Shown: positions 1-8,944, numbered from the stretch's first letter. The stretch is 64,000 nucleotides of DNA from Candidatus Merdivicinus intestinavium (GCA_018713245.1 DVFM01000033.1:19736-83735); one strand, 5' to 3'. Notes: generated by a model from the letters alone, not told the origin. Program-made: numbers and translations.

Positions 1-573
1 GCCGTCGTCTCCGCTGTATTTGGATGCAGCCAGCGGGATCAGGACCCCAACCGTCAAATAAGCCGCCAGCGCCAGCAGCCCCAGCGCCCAGTGATAGCTG
101 CCGATCAGGACGCACAGGATGACCGTAAACAGCAGGGCAATCGCCGCGGGGGAGATGGTGTGGGCATAGAACACTTCCAGCAGTTCGATGTCCGAGGTAA
201 TGACGGCAATCAGGTCCCCTTTGTCCCGGCCTTCCAGTTTGGCGGGGCAGAGCCGCCTGAGCGCCCGGAACACCCGGTCCCGGATCAGCGCCAGCAGCTT
301 GAAGGCAATGAAGTGGTTGCACGCCTGCTCCGCGTAGCGCAGAATTCCCCGCAGCAGGGCGAAAATCACAAGAAAGGCAAAGGCCGCCGCCATTGTCACC
401 GGTACGGCTGCCCCCAGCGCGTTCAGCACCGCATAGCCGCCGAATACCGTCAGAAAAGCCGCGCACAAATGCCCGATGAGCCCCATCAAAATTGCCAGCA
501 GCATATAGCCGGTCAGAGGTTTGACCAGGTAAGCCAGTTTTAGCATCACTTGAAATCCGCTTCGTTTGTTCAT
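1..573 (-). CDS. CydC-like ABC exporter half-subunit (permease part, cut by window edge)
   Basis: The first 191 residues are present and the rest lies beyond base 1; the gene is missing from the ORF track for that reason. I read it directly: it starts MNKRSGFQVMLKLAYLV and continues with several hydrophobic membrane segments of the type-1 ABC exporter fold. Its ATG overlaps the TGA of the upstream gene (ATGA), so the two are probably translationally coupled and form a heterodimer. Position and sequence resemble the CydC partner of CydDC, which in other bacteria moves thiols or heme-related cargo across the membrane. The nucleotide-binding domain is not in the window, so the CydC call rests on the partner and on the membrane domain. 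Confidence 0.75.
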   Translation of the reverse strand, partial: MNKRSGFQVMLKLAYLVKPLTGYMLLAILMGLIGHLCAAFLTVFGGYAVLNALGAAVPVTMAAAFAFLVIFALLRGILRYAEQACNHFIAFKLLALIRDRVFRALRRLCPAKLEGRDKGDLIAVITSDIELLEVFYAHTISPAAIALLFTVILCVLIGSYHWALGLLALAAYLTVGVLIPLAASKYSGDDG

Positions 574-2312
574 GCCGGGCTTCCGTCCTTTCCGTACATT
601 TCCAGATTTTGCTGGGCTGTCCAAAGTTTTTCGTAGAGGCCGTGGCTGCAGAGCAGCTCCGCATGGCTCCCGGATTCTGCGATGCTTCCGCCGTCCAGGA
701 CGTAAATTTTATCCGCGCCTGCAACATTTGCCAGCCTGTGAGAAATCAGAATCACTGTTTTGGTTTTCGCAAGTTCATAAATCTGCGCCATGATGTCGTT
801 TTCACTTTCCACATCGATATTGGAGGTGGCCTCGTCGAACAGGTAGACCGGGCTGTCGTGCAGGAGCGCGCGCGCCAGCGCCAGCCGCTGCCGCTGACCG
901 CCCGACAGATTGGAGGCGTTTTCCATAATTGCCGTGTCCAGCCCCTGTTCCGCTTTCAGGAACCCGTCCAGCCGGACCTGTTCCAGCACAGCCCACAGCT
1001 CGGCGTCGGAAGCCGCCGGGTTTCCCATCCGCAGATTGTCCCGCACGGTTCCCTTGAACAGATAGCTCCGGTGGCTGACATAGGTGATATGGCGCATCAG
1101 GCTGTCCTCCGGAATTTCGCCCAGCTCCAGCCCGCCGATTGTGACGGAGCCGGTATAGCCTTTGTTCCGCCCCATAAGAATCGCCGCCGCAGTGGACTTT
1201 CCGCAGCCGCTCTCGCCCACCAGCGCGGTGAAGTTGCCTGCCGGGAAACGCAGTTCGATTCCGTGCAGGATCTCCCGGTCCGGCTGATAGGAAAAGCGAA
1301 GGCCGGAGCAGGCAATTTCGCCGTCCCGGGGCATTTCCCCGCTTTTTTCCTCCGCGGCTTCCGGCAGGTCGAGCAGGCGGAAAATTTTATCGCTGGCCGC
1401 CATGCCGTTCATGGCGATGTGGAAGAAGGAGCCCAGCTGCCGCATGGGAAGAAAGAAGTCCGCCGCCAGCAGGATAATGAGCAGGCATCCCGTCAGGGTC
1501 GTATGCCCGCCGGCAAACTGCGTGACCGCCATGATGATCCCCAGCGCGGCGCCCCCGTAGGCGACCAGGTCCATGATGGTGATGGAGTTGAGCTGCATGG
1601 TCAGCACCTTCATGGTAATGATTCGGAACTTTTCGGCTTCCTCGTTCATTTCCCGGTTTTTGAATTCGTCCGCCTGGTAGATTTTCAGCGCGGTCAGCCC
1701 CTGCAGGTTTTCCAGGAAGGTATCGCCCAGCGCCGTATATTGTCCCCAGTATTTGGCCAGCAGTTTTTTGGCCCAGGTCTGTACCGCCGCGATGGCGGCG
1801 GGAATCAGCGGCACACAGACCAGCAGAACGGCGGCAGCCGGGACATTGACAAAGCAGAGCACGGCGAACAGGGTCACCGGGGCCAGCATCGCGTAAAAAA
1901 ACTGGGGGAGATAAGCGCCGAAGTAGGTTTCCAGCTGTTCGACGCCCTCGACTGCCACCTGCACCACCTCGGAAGTCCGGACCTGCTCGCTGTAGGAGGC
2001 GCCCAGGCGCAGCAGCTTTTGGTAAATGCGCTCCCGCAGCGTCCTTTTGACCGCTTTCGAGGAAAAATACCCCATTCTGCTGGCGCCGGCTGTGCAGCAA
2101 AAGCGGATGCCCAGCGCCAGCAGCGCAAGAACGGCCGTCTCGGCACAGACGGCAGCGGTCGCCGTTTGCTCAAACAGTCTGGCCAGCAGCCGCGCAATGG
2201 CAAACATCATCGCGATATTTGCAGCCAGCGCGCACCACTGCAGCAAAACATTTCCGGCGATATACTTTTTGCTTTCGCCGACCGTTCCGATCAGGCGCTT
2301 GTTAATCATCAT
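570..2312 (-). CDS. CydD-like ABC exporter, fused permease and ATPase
   Basis: 580 residues: a six-helix exporter membrane domain (about 1-310) followed by an ATPase domain with Walker A GESGCGKST, signature LSGGQRQRLA, Walker B VYLFDEATS and an H-loop ISHR. It pairs with the overlapping CydC-like gene downstream. The ORF track extends to 2363, but I place the start at the ATG at 2312 because GGAGGG lies nine bases upstream and the extension runs through an operator. The family exports cysteine, glutathione or heme-type cargo for cytochrome maturation. In a strict anaerobe the cargo is unclear, and siderophore or heme import by exporter-like pairs is another option. A strong promoter and two palindromes precede it. 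Confidence 0.82.
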   Translation of the reverse strand: MMINKRLIGTVGESKKYIAGNVLLQWCALAANIAMMFAIARLLARLFEQTATAAVCAETAVLALLALGIRFCCTAGASRMGYFSSKAVKRTLRERIYQKLLRLGASYSEQVRTSEVVQVAVEGVEQLETYFGAYLPQFFYAMLAPVTLFAVLCFVNVPAAAVLLVCVPLIPAAIAAVQTWAKKLLAKYWGQYTALGDTFLENLQGLTALKIYQADEFKNREMNEEAEKFRIITMKVLTMQLNSITIMDLVAYGGAALGIIMAVTQFAGGHTTLTGCLLIILLAADFFLPMRQLGSFFHIAMNGMAASDKIFRLLDLPEAAEEKSGEMPRDGEIACSGLRFSYQPDREILHGIELRFPAGNFTALVGESGCGKSTAAAILMGRNKGYTGSVTIGGLELGEIPEDSLMRHITYVSHRSYLFKGTVRDNLRMGNPAASDAELWAVLEQVRLDGFLKAEQGLDTAIMENASNLSGGQRQRLALARALLHDSPVYLFDEATSNIDVESENDIMAQIYELAKTKTVILISHRLANVAGADKIYVLDGGSIAESGSHAELLCSHGLYEKLWTAQQNLEMYGKDGSPA

Positions 2313-2356
2313 AGGCGTTGCCCTCCATTTTACGGTATGGGGAGTAAGGAATGCGA

Positions 2357-2370
2357 TTAGCACACGCTAA
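2357..2370. promoter_or_regulatory. Palindromic operator, downstream copy
   Basis: TTAGC-N4-GCTAA, a perfect palindrome with five-base arms in the 5' untranslated region of the CydDC-like genes. A second copy with the same flanks (ga before, ct after) lies 43 bases away, centre to centre. This suggests a dimeric repressor; the TTAG/CTAA half-sites loosely recall DtxR/IdeR-type boxes, but the regulator is not identifiable from the window. Confidence 0.55.
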
Positions 2371-2399
2371 CTGCGAGGCAAAAAAGAAAACAGCAATGA

Positions 2400-2413
2400 T
2401 TAGCTGATACTAA
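2400..2413. promoter_or_regulatory. Palindromic operator, promoter-proximal copy
   Basis: TTAGC-N4-ACTAA, the second copy of the palindrome. It sits two bases downstream of the -10 box of the CydD-like promoter, over the expected transcription start, where a bound repressor would block initiation. Confidence 0.55.
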
Positions 2414-2415
2414 CT

Positions 2416-2444
2416 ATTATACCCGGTTCCGCGCTTGCTGTCAA
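2416..2444 (-). promoter_or_regulatory. Promoter of the CydDC-like operon
   Basis: On the minus strand TTGACA, 17 bases, TATAAT: a full sigma-70/SigA consensus. Such a strong promoter next to two operators implies control mainly by repression. Confidence 0.85.
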
Positions 2445-2475
2445 TCCCTTTTTGGCTTTTCCTTCCATAAAATTT

Positions 2476-2505
2476 GGCCTGCACCGATATGGTACGGTGC
2501 AGGCC
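2476..2505 (-). terminator. Terminator-like hairpin after the fucosidase gene
   Basis: Perfect 11-base inverted repeat GGCCTGCACCG with an eight-base loop, followed on the minus strand by AAATTTTAT. It lies between the fucosidase stop and the next promoter. The T-tract is weak. A hairpin with nearly the same arms occurs at 22719-22748. Confidence 0.5.
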
Positions 2506-2572
2506 GGGGAAGCTGCGAGCCTAATGCGGCTGCTTTACCCGCTTTTGCGGGACGGTTCTCTTTCTGCTGTGC

Positions 2573-3925
2573 TTAATTTTGTGTGGAAATTTTATAGGTG
2601 TAAGGAAGAAATCGATAGCTGTAGGGCGGTGCAGGCCAGGGGGAAATGACTAATTGCGAACCGTTTTGTTTATATTCCGCAGGACATGCGCTCCCCAACA
2701 CCTCCACTGAGGAGACAGCCTTCTGGTTCGGGAGGTTGATCACAATTGGCTCCGATGCCGGTTCTTTGCAGAAGAGGTACATGACGTTCCCTTTGCGGGT
2801 TGCGGCAAAAGTGTCGTTAAACGCGATATTCGCTCCGGCAGCGGTGCCGTAAATTGCCTCTCCGTTGATTTTCAGCCAATCGCCGATTTGCAGAAGCCGT
2901 TCCTGGATAATGGGGGAAATGGTGCCGTCCGCACAGGGTCCGACATTCAGACAAAGGTTTCCGCCCCGGCTGACAGTGTTAATGAGTAAATCAATCAGCT
3001 CTTTTTCTCCAAGATAATCTTCGATGTTTTCATTCCGGTTAAACCCAAAGCTGGCGCCGATGCTGCGGTTTTCCTCCCATTTTCGGTTCTGCAGGTTTTT
3101 CTGCGCCTCCGATTCGCTGACCGCGGGGCTGTTTACTTCTCCATATTCGGAAGTGAGGTAGCCGCCATGCAGGCCCCGCGTATCGCTTCCCCACCTGTCG
3201 TTTATAACAATTTCATCGCGTACATTGGATTCATAAAGGAGCCAGGTCAAAAAATCCCGGCTGTGCCACTGTTCGCTGGAATAAGACCATTCGCCGTCTG
3301 TGAACAAGATGCTTGGACGATAATTTGTCACCAGTTCCTTCATCTGGGGGATCATTTTTTCCACAGCATAGCGGGGAATATCCGCTTTGGCGGCGTCCTT
3401 AACCTGCATTACGGGATGATCCCATTCCAGCAGGCTGTAGTAAAGGCCGCGTTTCATCCCGTGGCGCTCTACTGCGTCCAGCAATTCGCCCACAATATCC
3501 CGGTGCGGCCCAATGTCTACGCTGTTCCAGTTAAAACTGTAGGCGCTTGGCCATAAGCAGAAAGCGTCGTGATGCTTGGAAACCAGAACCACATATTGAG
3601 CGCCGGCTTTTTCAAACAGGCTTGCCCATTCTTCCGGATTGAACATTTCCGCCTTCCATTGGGAGGCGAAATCCTTATAGGAGGCGTTTTCTCCATAGAC
3701 TCTCCTGTGAAAATCGTAGTACGGCGCAAATTTCTGCCCAACCTGCCATCCGTACCATTCTGCGTATGCAAGCCCGGTGGAATCCACCTCGCTGCGCTTG
3801 GGCGCATAAGCCGGGACCGAGTAAATTCCCCAATGGATAAAAATGCCGAACTTTCCTCTGTCAAACCATTCGGGGATGGGCCTTGCGTCGATTTCCTCCC
3901 AGGTTTTAGCGGGAATCTTTTGCAT
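2573..3925 (-). CDS. Alpha-L-fucosidase, GH29
   Basis: 450 residues, no signal peptide, so cytoplasmic. It hydrolyses terminal alpha-linked L-fucose from oligosaccharides. GH29 hallmarks are visible: KFGIFIHWGIYSVPAY near residue 25, the KHHDAFCLWPS motif near 117 and FTDGEW with Asp210 as the likely nucleophile. The length is that of the GH29 catalytic domain plus a short C-terminal beta domain. GGAAAGGAAGAG precedes the ATG. The start lies inside the last codons of the upstream GntR-type regulator (20-base overlap), so both are co-transcribed; the hairpin at 2476 ends the unit. Linkage specificity cannot be read from sequence. Confidence 0.92.
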   Translation of the reverse strand: MQKIPAKTWEEIDARPIPEWFDRGKFGIFIHWGIYSVPAYAPKRSEVDSTGLAYAEWYGWQVGQKFAPYYDFHRRVYGENASYKDFASQWKAEMFNPEEWASLFEKAGAQYVVLVSKHHDAFCLWPSAYSFNWNSVDIGPHRDIVGELLDAVERHGMKRGLYYSLLEWDHPVMQVKDAAKADIPRYAVEKMIPQMKELVTNYRPSILFTDGEWSYSSEQWHSRDFLTWLLYESNVRDEIVINDRWGSDTRGLHGGYLTSEYGEVNSPAVSESEAQKNLQNRKWEENRSIGASFGFNRNENIEDYLGEKELIDLLINTVSRGGNLCLNVGPCADGTISPIIQERLLQIGDWLKINGEAIYGTAAGANIAFNDTFAATRKGNVMYLFCKEPASEPIVINLPNQKAVSSVEVLGSACPAEYKQNGSQLVISPWPAPPYSYRFLPYTYKISTQN

Positions 3926-5150
3926 ATGTCTCTTCCTTTCCTTTGTCAGATTTTGCGGAGCCGCCGCACAGAGACGGATGTTCCGGGTTTTTCAGAACGG
4001 AACTTCCCATCACCAATTCCACAGGCAGCCGGATTTGCAGGTTTGCGATGGGGTGATGATGAAGCTGTTCCAGCATCAGCTCTGCGGACTTGATTCCGGC
4101 AAGATACAGATCTTGTTTCACGGTTGTAAGATGCAGATTGTTGGTTGTGGGCAAATTATCAAATCCCGTAACAGACAAATCGTCGGGGATTCGGATTCCC
4201 AGCATAGAGCAGCCCTGTGCGAGCAGGTACGCCACGCCGTCTGTACAGCATTGAACGGCTGTGACTCCTTTTTCCATCAGCTCCTGGGCAGCCTGGCCAT
4301 ATGTCAGCAGCATTTTTTCCACTTCTGCACTGTCGTTCATGATGGTTTTCTTTTTGATTTCCACCGTATAATCCATTGTCAGCGGAAGGCCGCTTTCGGT
4401 AATCGCCTCGATATAGCCGTCATAGCGCTCTTTGATGGAGCTCATTTCCGCAATATTGCAGTTTGCAAAGAAAGCAATTCTTCGATGCCCCATCTGAATG
4501 AGGTAATTGACAATCGCCTTTGTGCCCGTCCGATTCTCAAACACCACAGAAGGGCAGTCGATCCCCGAATACGCTTTATCAATCATAACGAGCGGATAAT
4601 TTTGAACAGCAAGCTGCTTAATGATACCATAATTGTGGATGCTGTCGTATGGATAAAAGATGATTCCGTCAATGCGGTCCTTTAAGCAGCGTTCAAAAAT
4701 TTTTGCCTCGGTTCGGTAACTTGCTTCCGAATTCTGAATGATTGTGTAGCACGCATTGCGGTCCAGTACGCTGGTGATCCCCCTGAGATAAGATACGGCG
4801 TCATAACTGTTGCTGTTAAATGGCATGATTGCAACAATAATGTGGGGCCGTTCGTCGTCTACAGTTGTGCTTACGCTGTCCAGCTGGATTGCGGACGGCG
4901 TCGGGGCGTCGGGGGAACATTGAGCGGGATACCGGACAAAAGTCCCTGTTCGGCGGTGGCGCACCGCCAGGCCGTTTGCCGCCAGTTCGTCCAATGCGCG
5001 CTTGGATGTTATTCTGCTTACAAAAAATTGTTTGGACAACTGCGCTTCTGTCGGCAGCTTGCTTCCGGGAGGATATTTTCCGTTCCGAATATCCGTTGTA
5101 AGGGACTCAAGAATTTGCTCATACAGCGGTTTCACGATGTTTGCCCCCAT
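3906..5150 (-). CDS. AraR-like regulator: GntR DNA-binding domain plus LacI-type sugar-binding domain
   Basis: 414 residues. Residues about 5-75 are a GntR winged helix (LYEQILESLTTDIRNGKYPP, then KLPTEAQLSKQFFVSR). Residues about 100-390 form a periplasmic-binding-protein-like ligand domain with LacI features (GHRRIAFFANC, VTGFDNL). This fusion is typical of AraR-type sugar-responsive repressors. It is transcribed with the GH29 gene and diverges from the sugar importer, so it probably senses the imported sugar. The track start ATG at 5150 has no ribosome binding site; a GTG at 5135 is preceded by GGGGGC at good spacing and would give MKPLYEQ, so the real start may be there. Confidence 0.88.
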   Translation of the reverse strand: MGANIVKPLYEQILESLTTDIRNGKYPPGSKLPTEAQLSKQFFVSRITSKRALDELAANGLAVRHRRTGTFVRYPAQCSPDAPTPSAIQLDSVSTTVDDERPHIIVAIMPFNSNSYDAVSYLRGITSVLDRNACYTIIQNSEASYRTEAKIFERCLKDRIDGIIFYPYDSIHNYGIIKQLAVQNYPLVMIDKAYSGIDCPSVVFENRTGTKAIVNYLIQMGHRRIAFFANCNIAEMSSIKERYDGYIEAITESGLPLTMDYTVEIKKKTIMNDSAEVEKMLLTYGQAAQELMEKGVTAVQCCTDGVAYLLAQGCSMLGIRIPDDLSVTGFDNLPTTNNLHLTTVKQDLYLAGIKSAELMLEQLHHHPIANLQIRLPVELVMGSSVLKNPEHPSLCGGSAKSDKGKEETYAKDSR

Positions 5151-5175
5151 AACAAAAATTCATTTTCTTGTTTTT

Positions 5176-5200
5176 AATTGTATGATACTTCAATACAAAT
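5176..5200. promoter_or_regulatory. Candidate operator of the AraR-like regulator
   Basis: AATTGTAT-N9-ATACAAAT, an inverted repeat lying between the -35 and -10 boxes of the regulator's own promoter. The half-site resembles the ATTTGTAC half-site known for Bacillus AraR. Its position predicts autorepression, and binding could also affect the divergent importer promoter about 80 bases away. Confidence 0.5.
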
Positions 5201-5205
5201 GTCAA
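5177..5205 (-). promoter_or_regulatory. Promoter of the regulator-fucosidase unit
   Basis: Minus strand TTGACA, 17 bases, TACAAT. It fits SigA consensus and overlaps the candidate operator. Confidence 0.7.
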
Positions 5206-5281
5206 TATAAATCCAATAATACTATCACAATTATAACAATTAAAAATAATTTTGATATTTTCATTTTTTCTTTATCACATA

Positions 5282-5309
5282 TTGACTGTTTAGTTATAAC
5301 GTGTATAAT
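5282..5309 (+). promoter_or_regulatory. Promoter of the first sugar importer
   Basis: TTGACT, 16 bases, TATAAT in the AT-rich intergenic region, about 70 bases before the first permease gene. Confidence 0.6.
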
Positions 5310-5380
5310 ATAAAACATGATAAATACATACCACATTAAAAAGAATTGAAAAATTTAGAATTTTTGGGAGTGATATATAA

Positions 5381-6316
5381 ATGAATCCATCGAAATCCCG
5401 ATTGAAGGCTTTAAAAAATGAACTTCACGTGAATTGGCAGCTTTATATCCTTGTCATTTTGCCGATTGTATATGTTATATTGTTTATGTATTATCCGATG
5501 TACGGCATTCAAATTGCTTTCAAAGATTATATTGCCGTAGAAGGGATTTCCGGAAGTCCCTGGGTAGGATTGGAGCATTTTGAAAAATTCATTGACTCTT
5601 ATGAATTCAAACGAATATTTATGAACACGCTTCGCATCAGTGCGTACAGCCTGATTGCAGGTTTCCCGATGCCGATCATCCTGGCGCTCAGCATCAATGT
5701 GGTGAAAAACAAGCTGTTTAAAAAGAGTGTGCAGATGATTACATATGCCCCGTATTTCATATCCACCGTTGTAATGGTGGGGATTATGCTTCAGCTTCTG
5801 TCTACGCATGATTACGGCGTAATCAATAACCTTTTATCCCTGTTTGGGATTGGGCCGATCCCGTTTATGACGGATGCAGATTTGTTCGACCATGTTTATG
5901 TCTGGTCGGGAGTCTGGCAGGGGATGGGATGGAATTCCATCATCTACATTGCGGCGCTTTCTTCAGTCGACCAGGAGCTTTATGAGGCAGCTACCATCGA
6001 CGGAGCCAGCGTATTCCAGAAAATACTGCATATTGACCTCCCTTCCATCCTGCCCACCATTGCAATCACCCTGATTTTGAGTTCCGGTTCTCTGCTGAAC
6101 GTTGGATTTGAGAAAATCATGCTGATGCAGAATGCGTCCAATATCGCTGTTTCCGAGGTAATTTCCACCTATGTCTATAAACTGAGTTTCGGGACAGGAC
6201 TTCCCAACTACTCATACAGCACGGCGATTGGACTGTTTAATTCCGTCATATCCTTTATCATTTTGATTATTGTGAACTATATTTCCCGGTATGTGTCCAA
6301 GGTCAGCCTGTGGTAA
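5381..6316 (+). CDS. Sugar ABC importer permease, LplB type
   Basis: 311 residues with about six membrane segments, starting after a short cytoplasmic tail (LYILVILPIVYVILFMYYP). The ATPase-contact loop YEAATIDGASVFQKI is the EAA motif of binding-protein-dependent permeases. Sequence style matches LplB, one of two CUT1 membrane subunits that import oligosaccharides. The second permease and the lipoprotein follow directly; no ATPase gene is present, as is common for CUT1 systems that share MsmK. GGGAGTG precedes the ATG. Codon choice is noticeably richer in A/T than in genes further right. Confidence 0.88.
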   Translation: MNPSKSRLKALKNELHVNWQLYILVILPIVYVILFMYYPMYGIQIAFKDYIAVEGISGSPWVGLEHFEKFIDSYEFKRIFMNTLRISAYSLIAGFPMPIILALSINVVKNKLFKKSVQMITYAPYFISTVVMVGIMLQLLSTHDYGVINNLLSLFGIGPIPFMTDADLFDHVYVWSGVWQGMGWNSIIYIAALSSVDQELYEAATIDGASVFQKILHIDLPSILPTIAITLILSSGSLLNVGFEKIMLMQNASNIAVSEVISTYVYKLSFGTGLPNYSYSTAIGLFNSVISFIILIIVNYISRYVSKVSLW

Positions 6317-6338
6317 CCGCGAGAAGTTGGAGGCAGTT

Positions 6339-7229
6339 ATGAAGATTTATACAACGAGGGATAAAATTTTTGTCGCCTGCAATTACATTTTCCTGAGCAT
6401 TTTGCTCGTTATTATTGCATACCCCCTTTTGCTGATTGTGAGCTCCTCATTCAGTTCTCCGCAGGCGGTGGTCTCCGGGAAGGTAAAGCTCTTTCCTGTG
6501 GATTTCTCCCTGGAAGGGTATAAGGCAATTCTGGGCTACCAGGACATTTGGGTTGGTTATGCCAATACCATTTTTTACACGACTTTTGGCACGCTGCTGA
6601 ACCTGTTTATGACCATCATCGCGGCGTACCCTCTTTCCCGGCCGGATTTTAAAGCGAAAAATCTTGTTATGGTTCTGTTCACCATTACAATGTTTTTCTC
6701 AGGGGGAATGATTCCCTCATACTTGGCCATGAATTCGATGGGTCTGCTGAATAACCGCCTGGTTATGATCCTGCCCAGCGCCATGTCCGTTTACGACGTT
6801 ATCATTACCCGTACCTTTTTCCAATCCAGTATTCCAAAGGAACTGCTGGAATCCGCCAAACTGGATGGCTGCTCAGACTTCAACTTTATTCTGAAAATTG
6901 TCATTCCATTGTCGGGTGCAATTATTGCGGTCAATGCTTTGTTTTATGCTGTGGGGCATTGGAATTCCTATTTTAATGCATTTCTTTACTTAACGGATGC
7001 GAACAAGATGCCGCTTCAAATCAAGCTGAGGACAGTCCTTGTCTTAAATCAGATGGATATTACCATGTTCGGCAGCGCAGACCCTACCATGATGGATAAA
7101 AAGGCCGAGCTGGCACAGCTGATTAAATACGCACTCATCATTGTGGCAAACGGTCCAATCCTTTGCATCTATCCATTTGTGCAGAAATTCTTTATCAAGG
7201 GGGTTATGATTGGTTCGCTCAAGGGTTAA
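6339..7229 (+). CDS. Sugar ABC importer permease, LplC/YtcP type
   Basis: 296 residues, six membrane segments, with the EAA loop ESAKLDGCSDFNFI near residue 180 and the family C-terminus FVQKFFIKGVMIGSLKG. The track begins 16 codons earlier, inside the preceding gene; I choose ATG 6339 because TTGGAGG lies just before it. Together with the upstream LplB-type subunit it forms the membrane channel for the sugar delivered by the lipoprotein encoded next. Confidence 0.88.
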   Translation: MKIYTTRDKIFVACNYIFLSILLVIIAYPLLLIVSSSFSSPQAVVSGKVKLFPVDFSLEGYKAILGYQDIWVGYANTIFYTTFGTLLNLFMTIIAAYPLSRPDFKAKNLVMVLFTITMFFSGGMIPSYLAMNSMGLLNNRLVMILPSAMSVYDVIITRTFFQSSIPKELLESAKLDGCSDFNFILKIVIPLSGAIIAVNALFYAVGHWNSYFNAFLYLTDANKMPLQIKLRTVLVLNQMDITMFGSADPTMMDKKAELAQLIKYALIIVANGPILCIYPFVQKFFIKGVMIGSLKG

Positions 7230-7260
7230 TCAAAATTCTAATAAAATGGAGGAACTTATT

Positions 7261-8934
7261 ATGAAAAAGCATTCTGTGGTAGCAGCTTTCCTGGTTTCAG
7301 CTCTGCTTACAAGCGCGCTCACAGGCTGCGGCGGAACATCTGAGTCCGGCAGCAGCACACCCGCCGAATCTTCTGCGACGGAAGCAGCCAGCTATCTGGA
7401 CAACATGACAGCGCCGGGGGAATATCCCATCGTGAAGGAACAGGTCACGCTTTCTGTGTGGATCGACCCGCCCAGCTGGATCGGCGATTTGGATGACAAC
7501 TATTTTACCAAATATTACGAGGAAAAGACCAACATCGATTTTGAGTTCACGCGCAGCAATATGGAAGATCATAACGATAAAATGAATCTGATCTTGGCCA
7601 GCCAGGCTGACCTGCCGGATGTGTTTATTTCTTGGGGGATTACCAACGCGCAGCAGATCGAATACGGTTCCCAGGGGGTATTTGTCCCTCTGAATGACCT
7701 CATTGAAGAGTATGGTCTGTACACCAAACAGGTGTTTGCCTACGAGGACACCATTGAAAAATCTGTTATTACGCCGGACGGCAGCATTTACGGTCTGCCC
7801 GCTGTGAATGAGTGCTACCACTGCACCATGCCGTATAAAGCCTGGGTGGACAAAACCTGGCTGGAAAACCTGAACCTTGAAATGCCGGAAACAACGGACG
7901 ATTTTTACAACATGCTCAAAGCCTTCAAGGAGCAGGATGCCAACGGCAACGGCGACCCCAATGACGAAATTCCGCTGGCAAGAGGCGGCTGGAGTTCGGA
8001 GATTGACATGTTTCTCATGAACGCCTTTACCTATAATGCCGGCGGCGCAAGATGGTTCCTGGATAACGGAACGGTTGTCGGGAACGCGGTAACGCCGGAG
8101 TGGCGGGAAGGCTTAAAGTACATGAATAAGCTCTTTGCCGAAGGCCTGATCGATCCGGAATACATGATTTCGGATAACGAAACGGCAAAGCTGCTGACAG
8201 GAGCGGAAAACGGAAACCGCGCCGGCGTTGTTCTGAACGGGGCAATCCAGTTTGTAGACTCCTCTCTGGACGTCAAGGAAAATTTTGTGGCAATTCCGCC
8301 TCTGACAGGCCCTGAAGGAGTTCACTATACCGCGCAGTATCCGATCAGCCTGGGGCAGGGGAATTTTGTAATCACCAAGGAATGTGAAATTCCTGAAATT
8401 GCGTTCCGCTTGGGCGACTCCCTCTACCAATGCTATATTGAAAACGACTATCACCTCTTCGGGGAGGAAAATGTCGACTGGCGGTATGCGGAGGAAGGGG
8501 AAGTCGGACTGGACGGACAGCCTGCGAAGTACGCGATTTTGCATTCCGGCCAGGAGCCGAACAACTTCACCTGGAGCGAGGGAATCAATACATTTTTAAG
8601 CGCAGATTTCCGCAATTCCATGGCTGTGGATATTACCAACTGGGATTCCTACCATGAGAAAATCCTGTACGATGAAACCGCTAACAAATACGAAGGAAAC
8701 GGCCCTGCCGAAATTATGCCGACCCTGTTCTATACTCAGGAGGAGCAGGAAAAGGTTACGGAAATTGAAACGCTGGTGAATAAATATATTACCGAAAGCA
8801 TCACCGCGTATATTACCGGCACCCGCGACATTAACGATGACAACGACTGGAACCAGTATGTCGAGGAGCTGGAAAAGATGGGCTATTCTGAACTGCGCGA
8901 TCTGGTCCAGGCATCTTATGACCGCGTAAAATAA
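7261..8934 (+). CDS. Extracellular sugar-binding lipoprotein of the first importer
   Basis: 557 residues. The N-terminus is a lipoprotein signal (MKKHSVVAAFLVSALL then a lipobox ending ALTGC), so it is anchored outside the membrane. A Ser/Glu/Ala-rich linker follows, then a large solute-binding domain of the LplA/YtcQ kind used for oligosaccharides. The start at 7261 has TGGAGGAAC upstream; the earlier track start lies inside the permease gene. It is the last gene before a strong terminator. The ligand is not readable, but the neighbours point to a fucose-containing glycan. Confidence 0.88.
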   Translation: MKKHSVVAAFLVSALLTSALTGCGGTSESGSSTPAESSATEAASYLDNMTAPGEYPIVKEQVTLSVWIDPPSWIGDLDDNYFTKYYEEKTNIDFEFTRSNMEDHNDKMNLILASQADLPDVFISWGITNAQQIEYGSQGVFVPLNDLIEEYGLYTKQVFAYEDTIEKSVITPDGSIYGLPAVNECYHCTMPYKAWVDKTWLENLNLEMPETTDDFYNMLKAFKEQDANGNGDPNDEIPLARGGWSSEIDMFLMNAFTYNAGGARWFLDNGTVVGNAVTPEWREGLKYMNKLFAEGLIDPEYMISDNETAKLLTGAENGNRAGVVLNGAIQFVDSSLDVKENFVAIPPLTGPEGVHYTAQYPISLGQGNFVITKECEIPEIAFRLGDSLYQCYIENDYHLFGEENVDWRYAEEGEVGLDGQPAKYAILHSGQEPNNFTWSEGINTFLSADFRNSMAVDITNWDSYHEKILYDETANKYEGNGPAEIMPTLFYTQEEQEKVTEIETLVNKYITESITAYITGTRDINDDNDWNQYVEELEKMGYSELRDLVQASYDRVK

Positions 8935-8944
8935 GGAATTTTTT

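Noticed and set aside
609-2360. 583-codon plus-strand ORF opposite the CydD-like gene
   Set aside because: Exact antisense shadow of a clear ABC exporter; composition rich in His/Gln/Arg without any domain.
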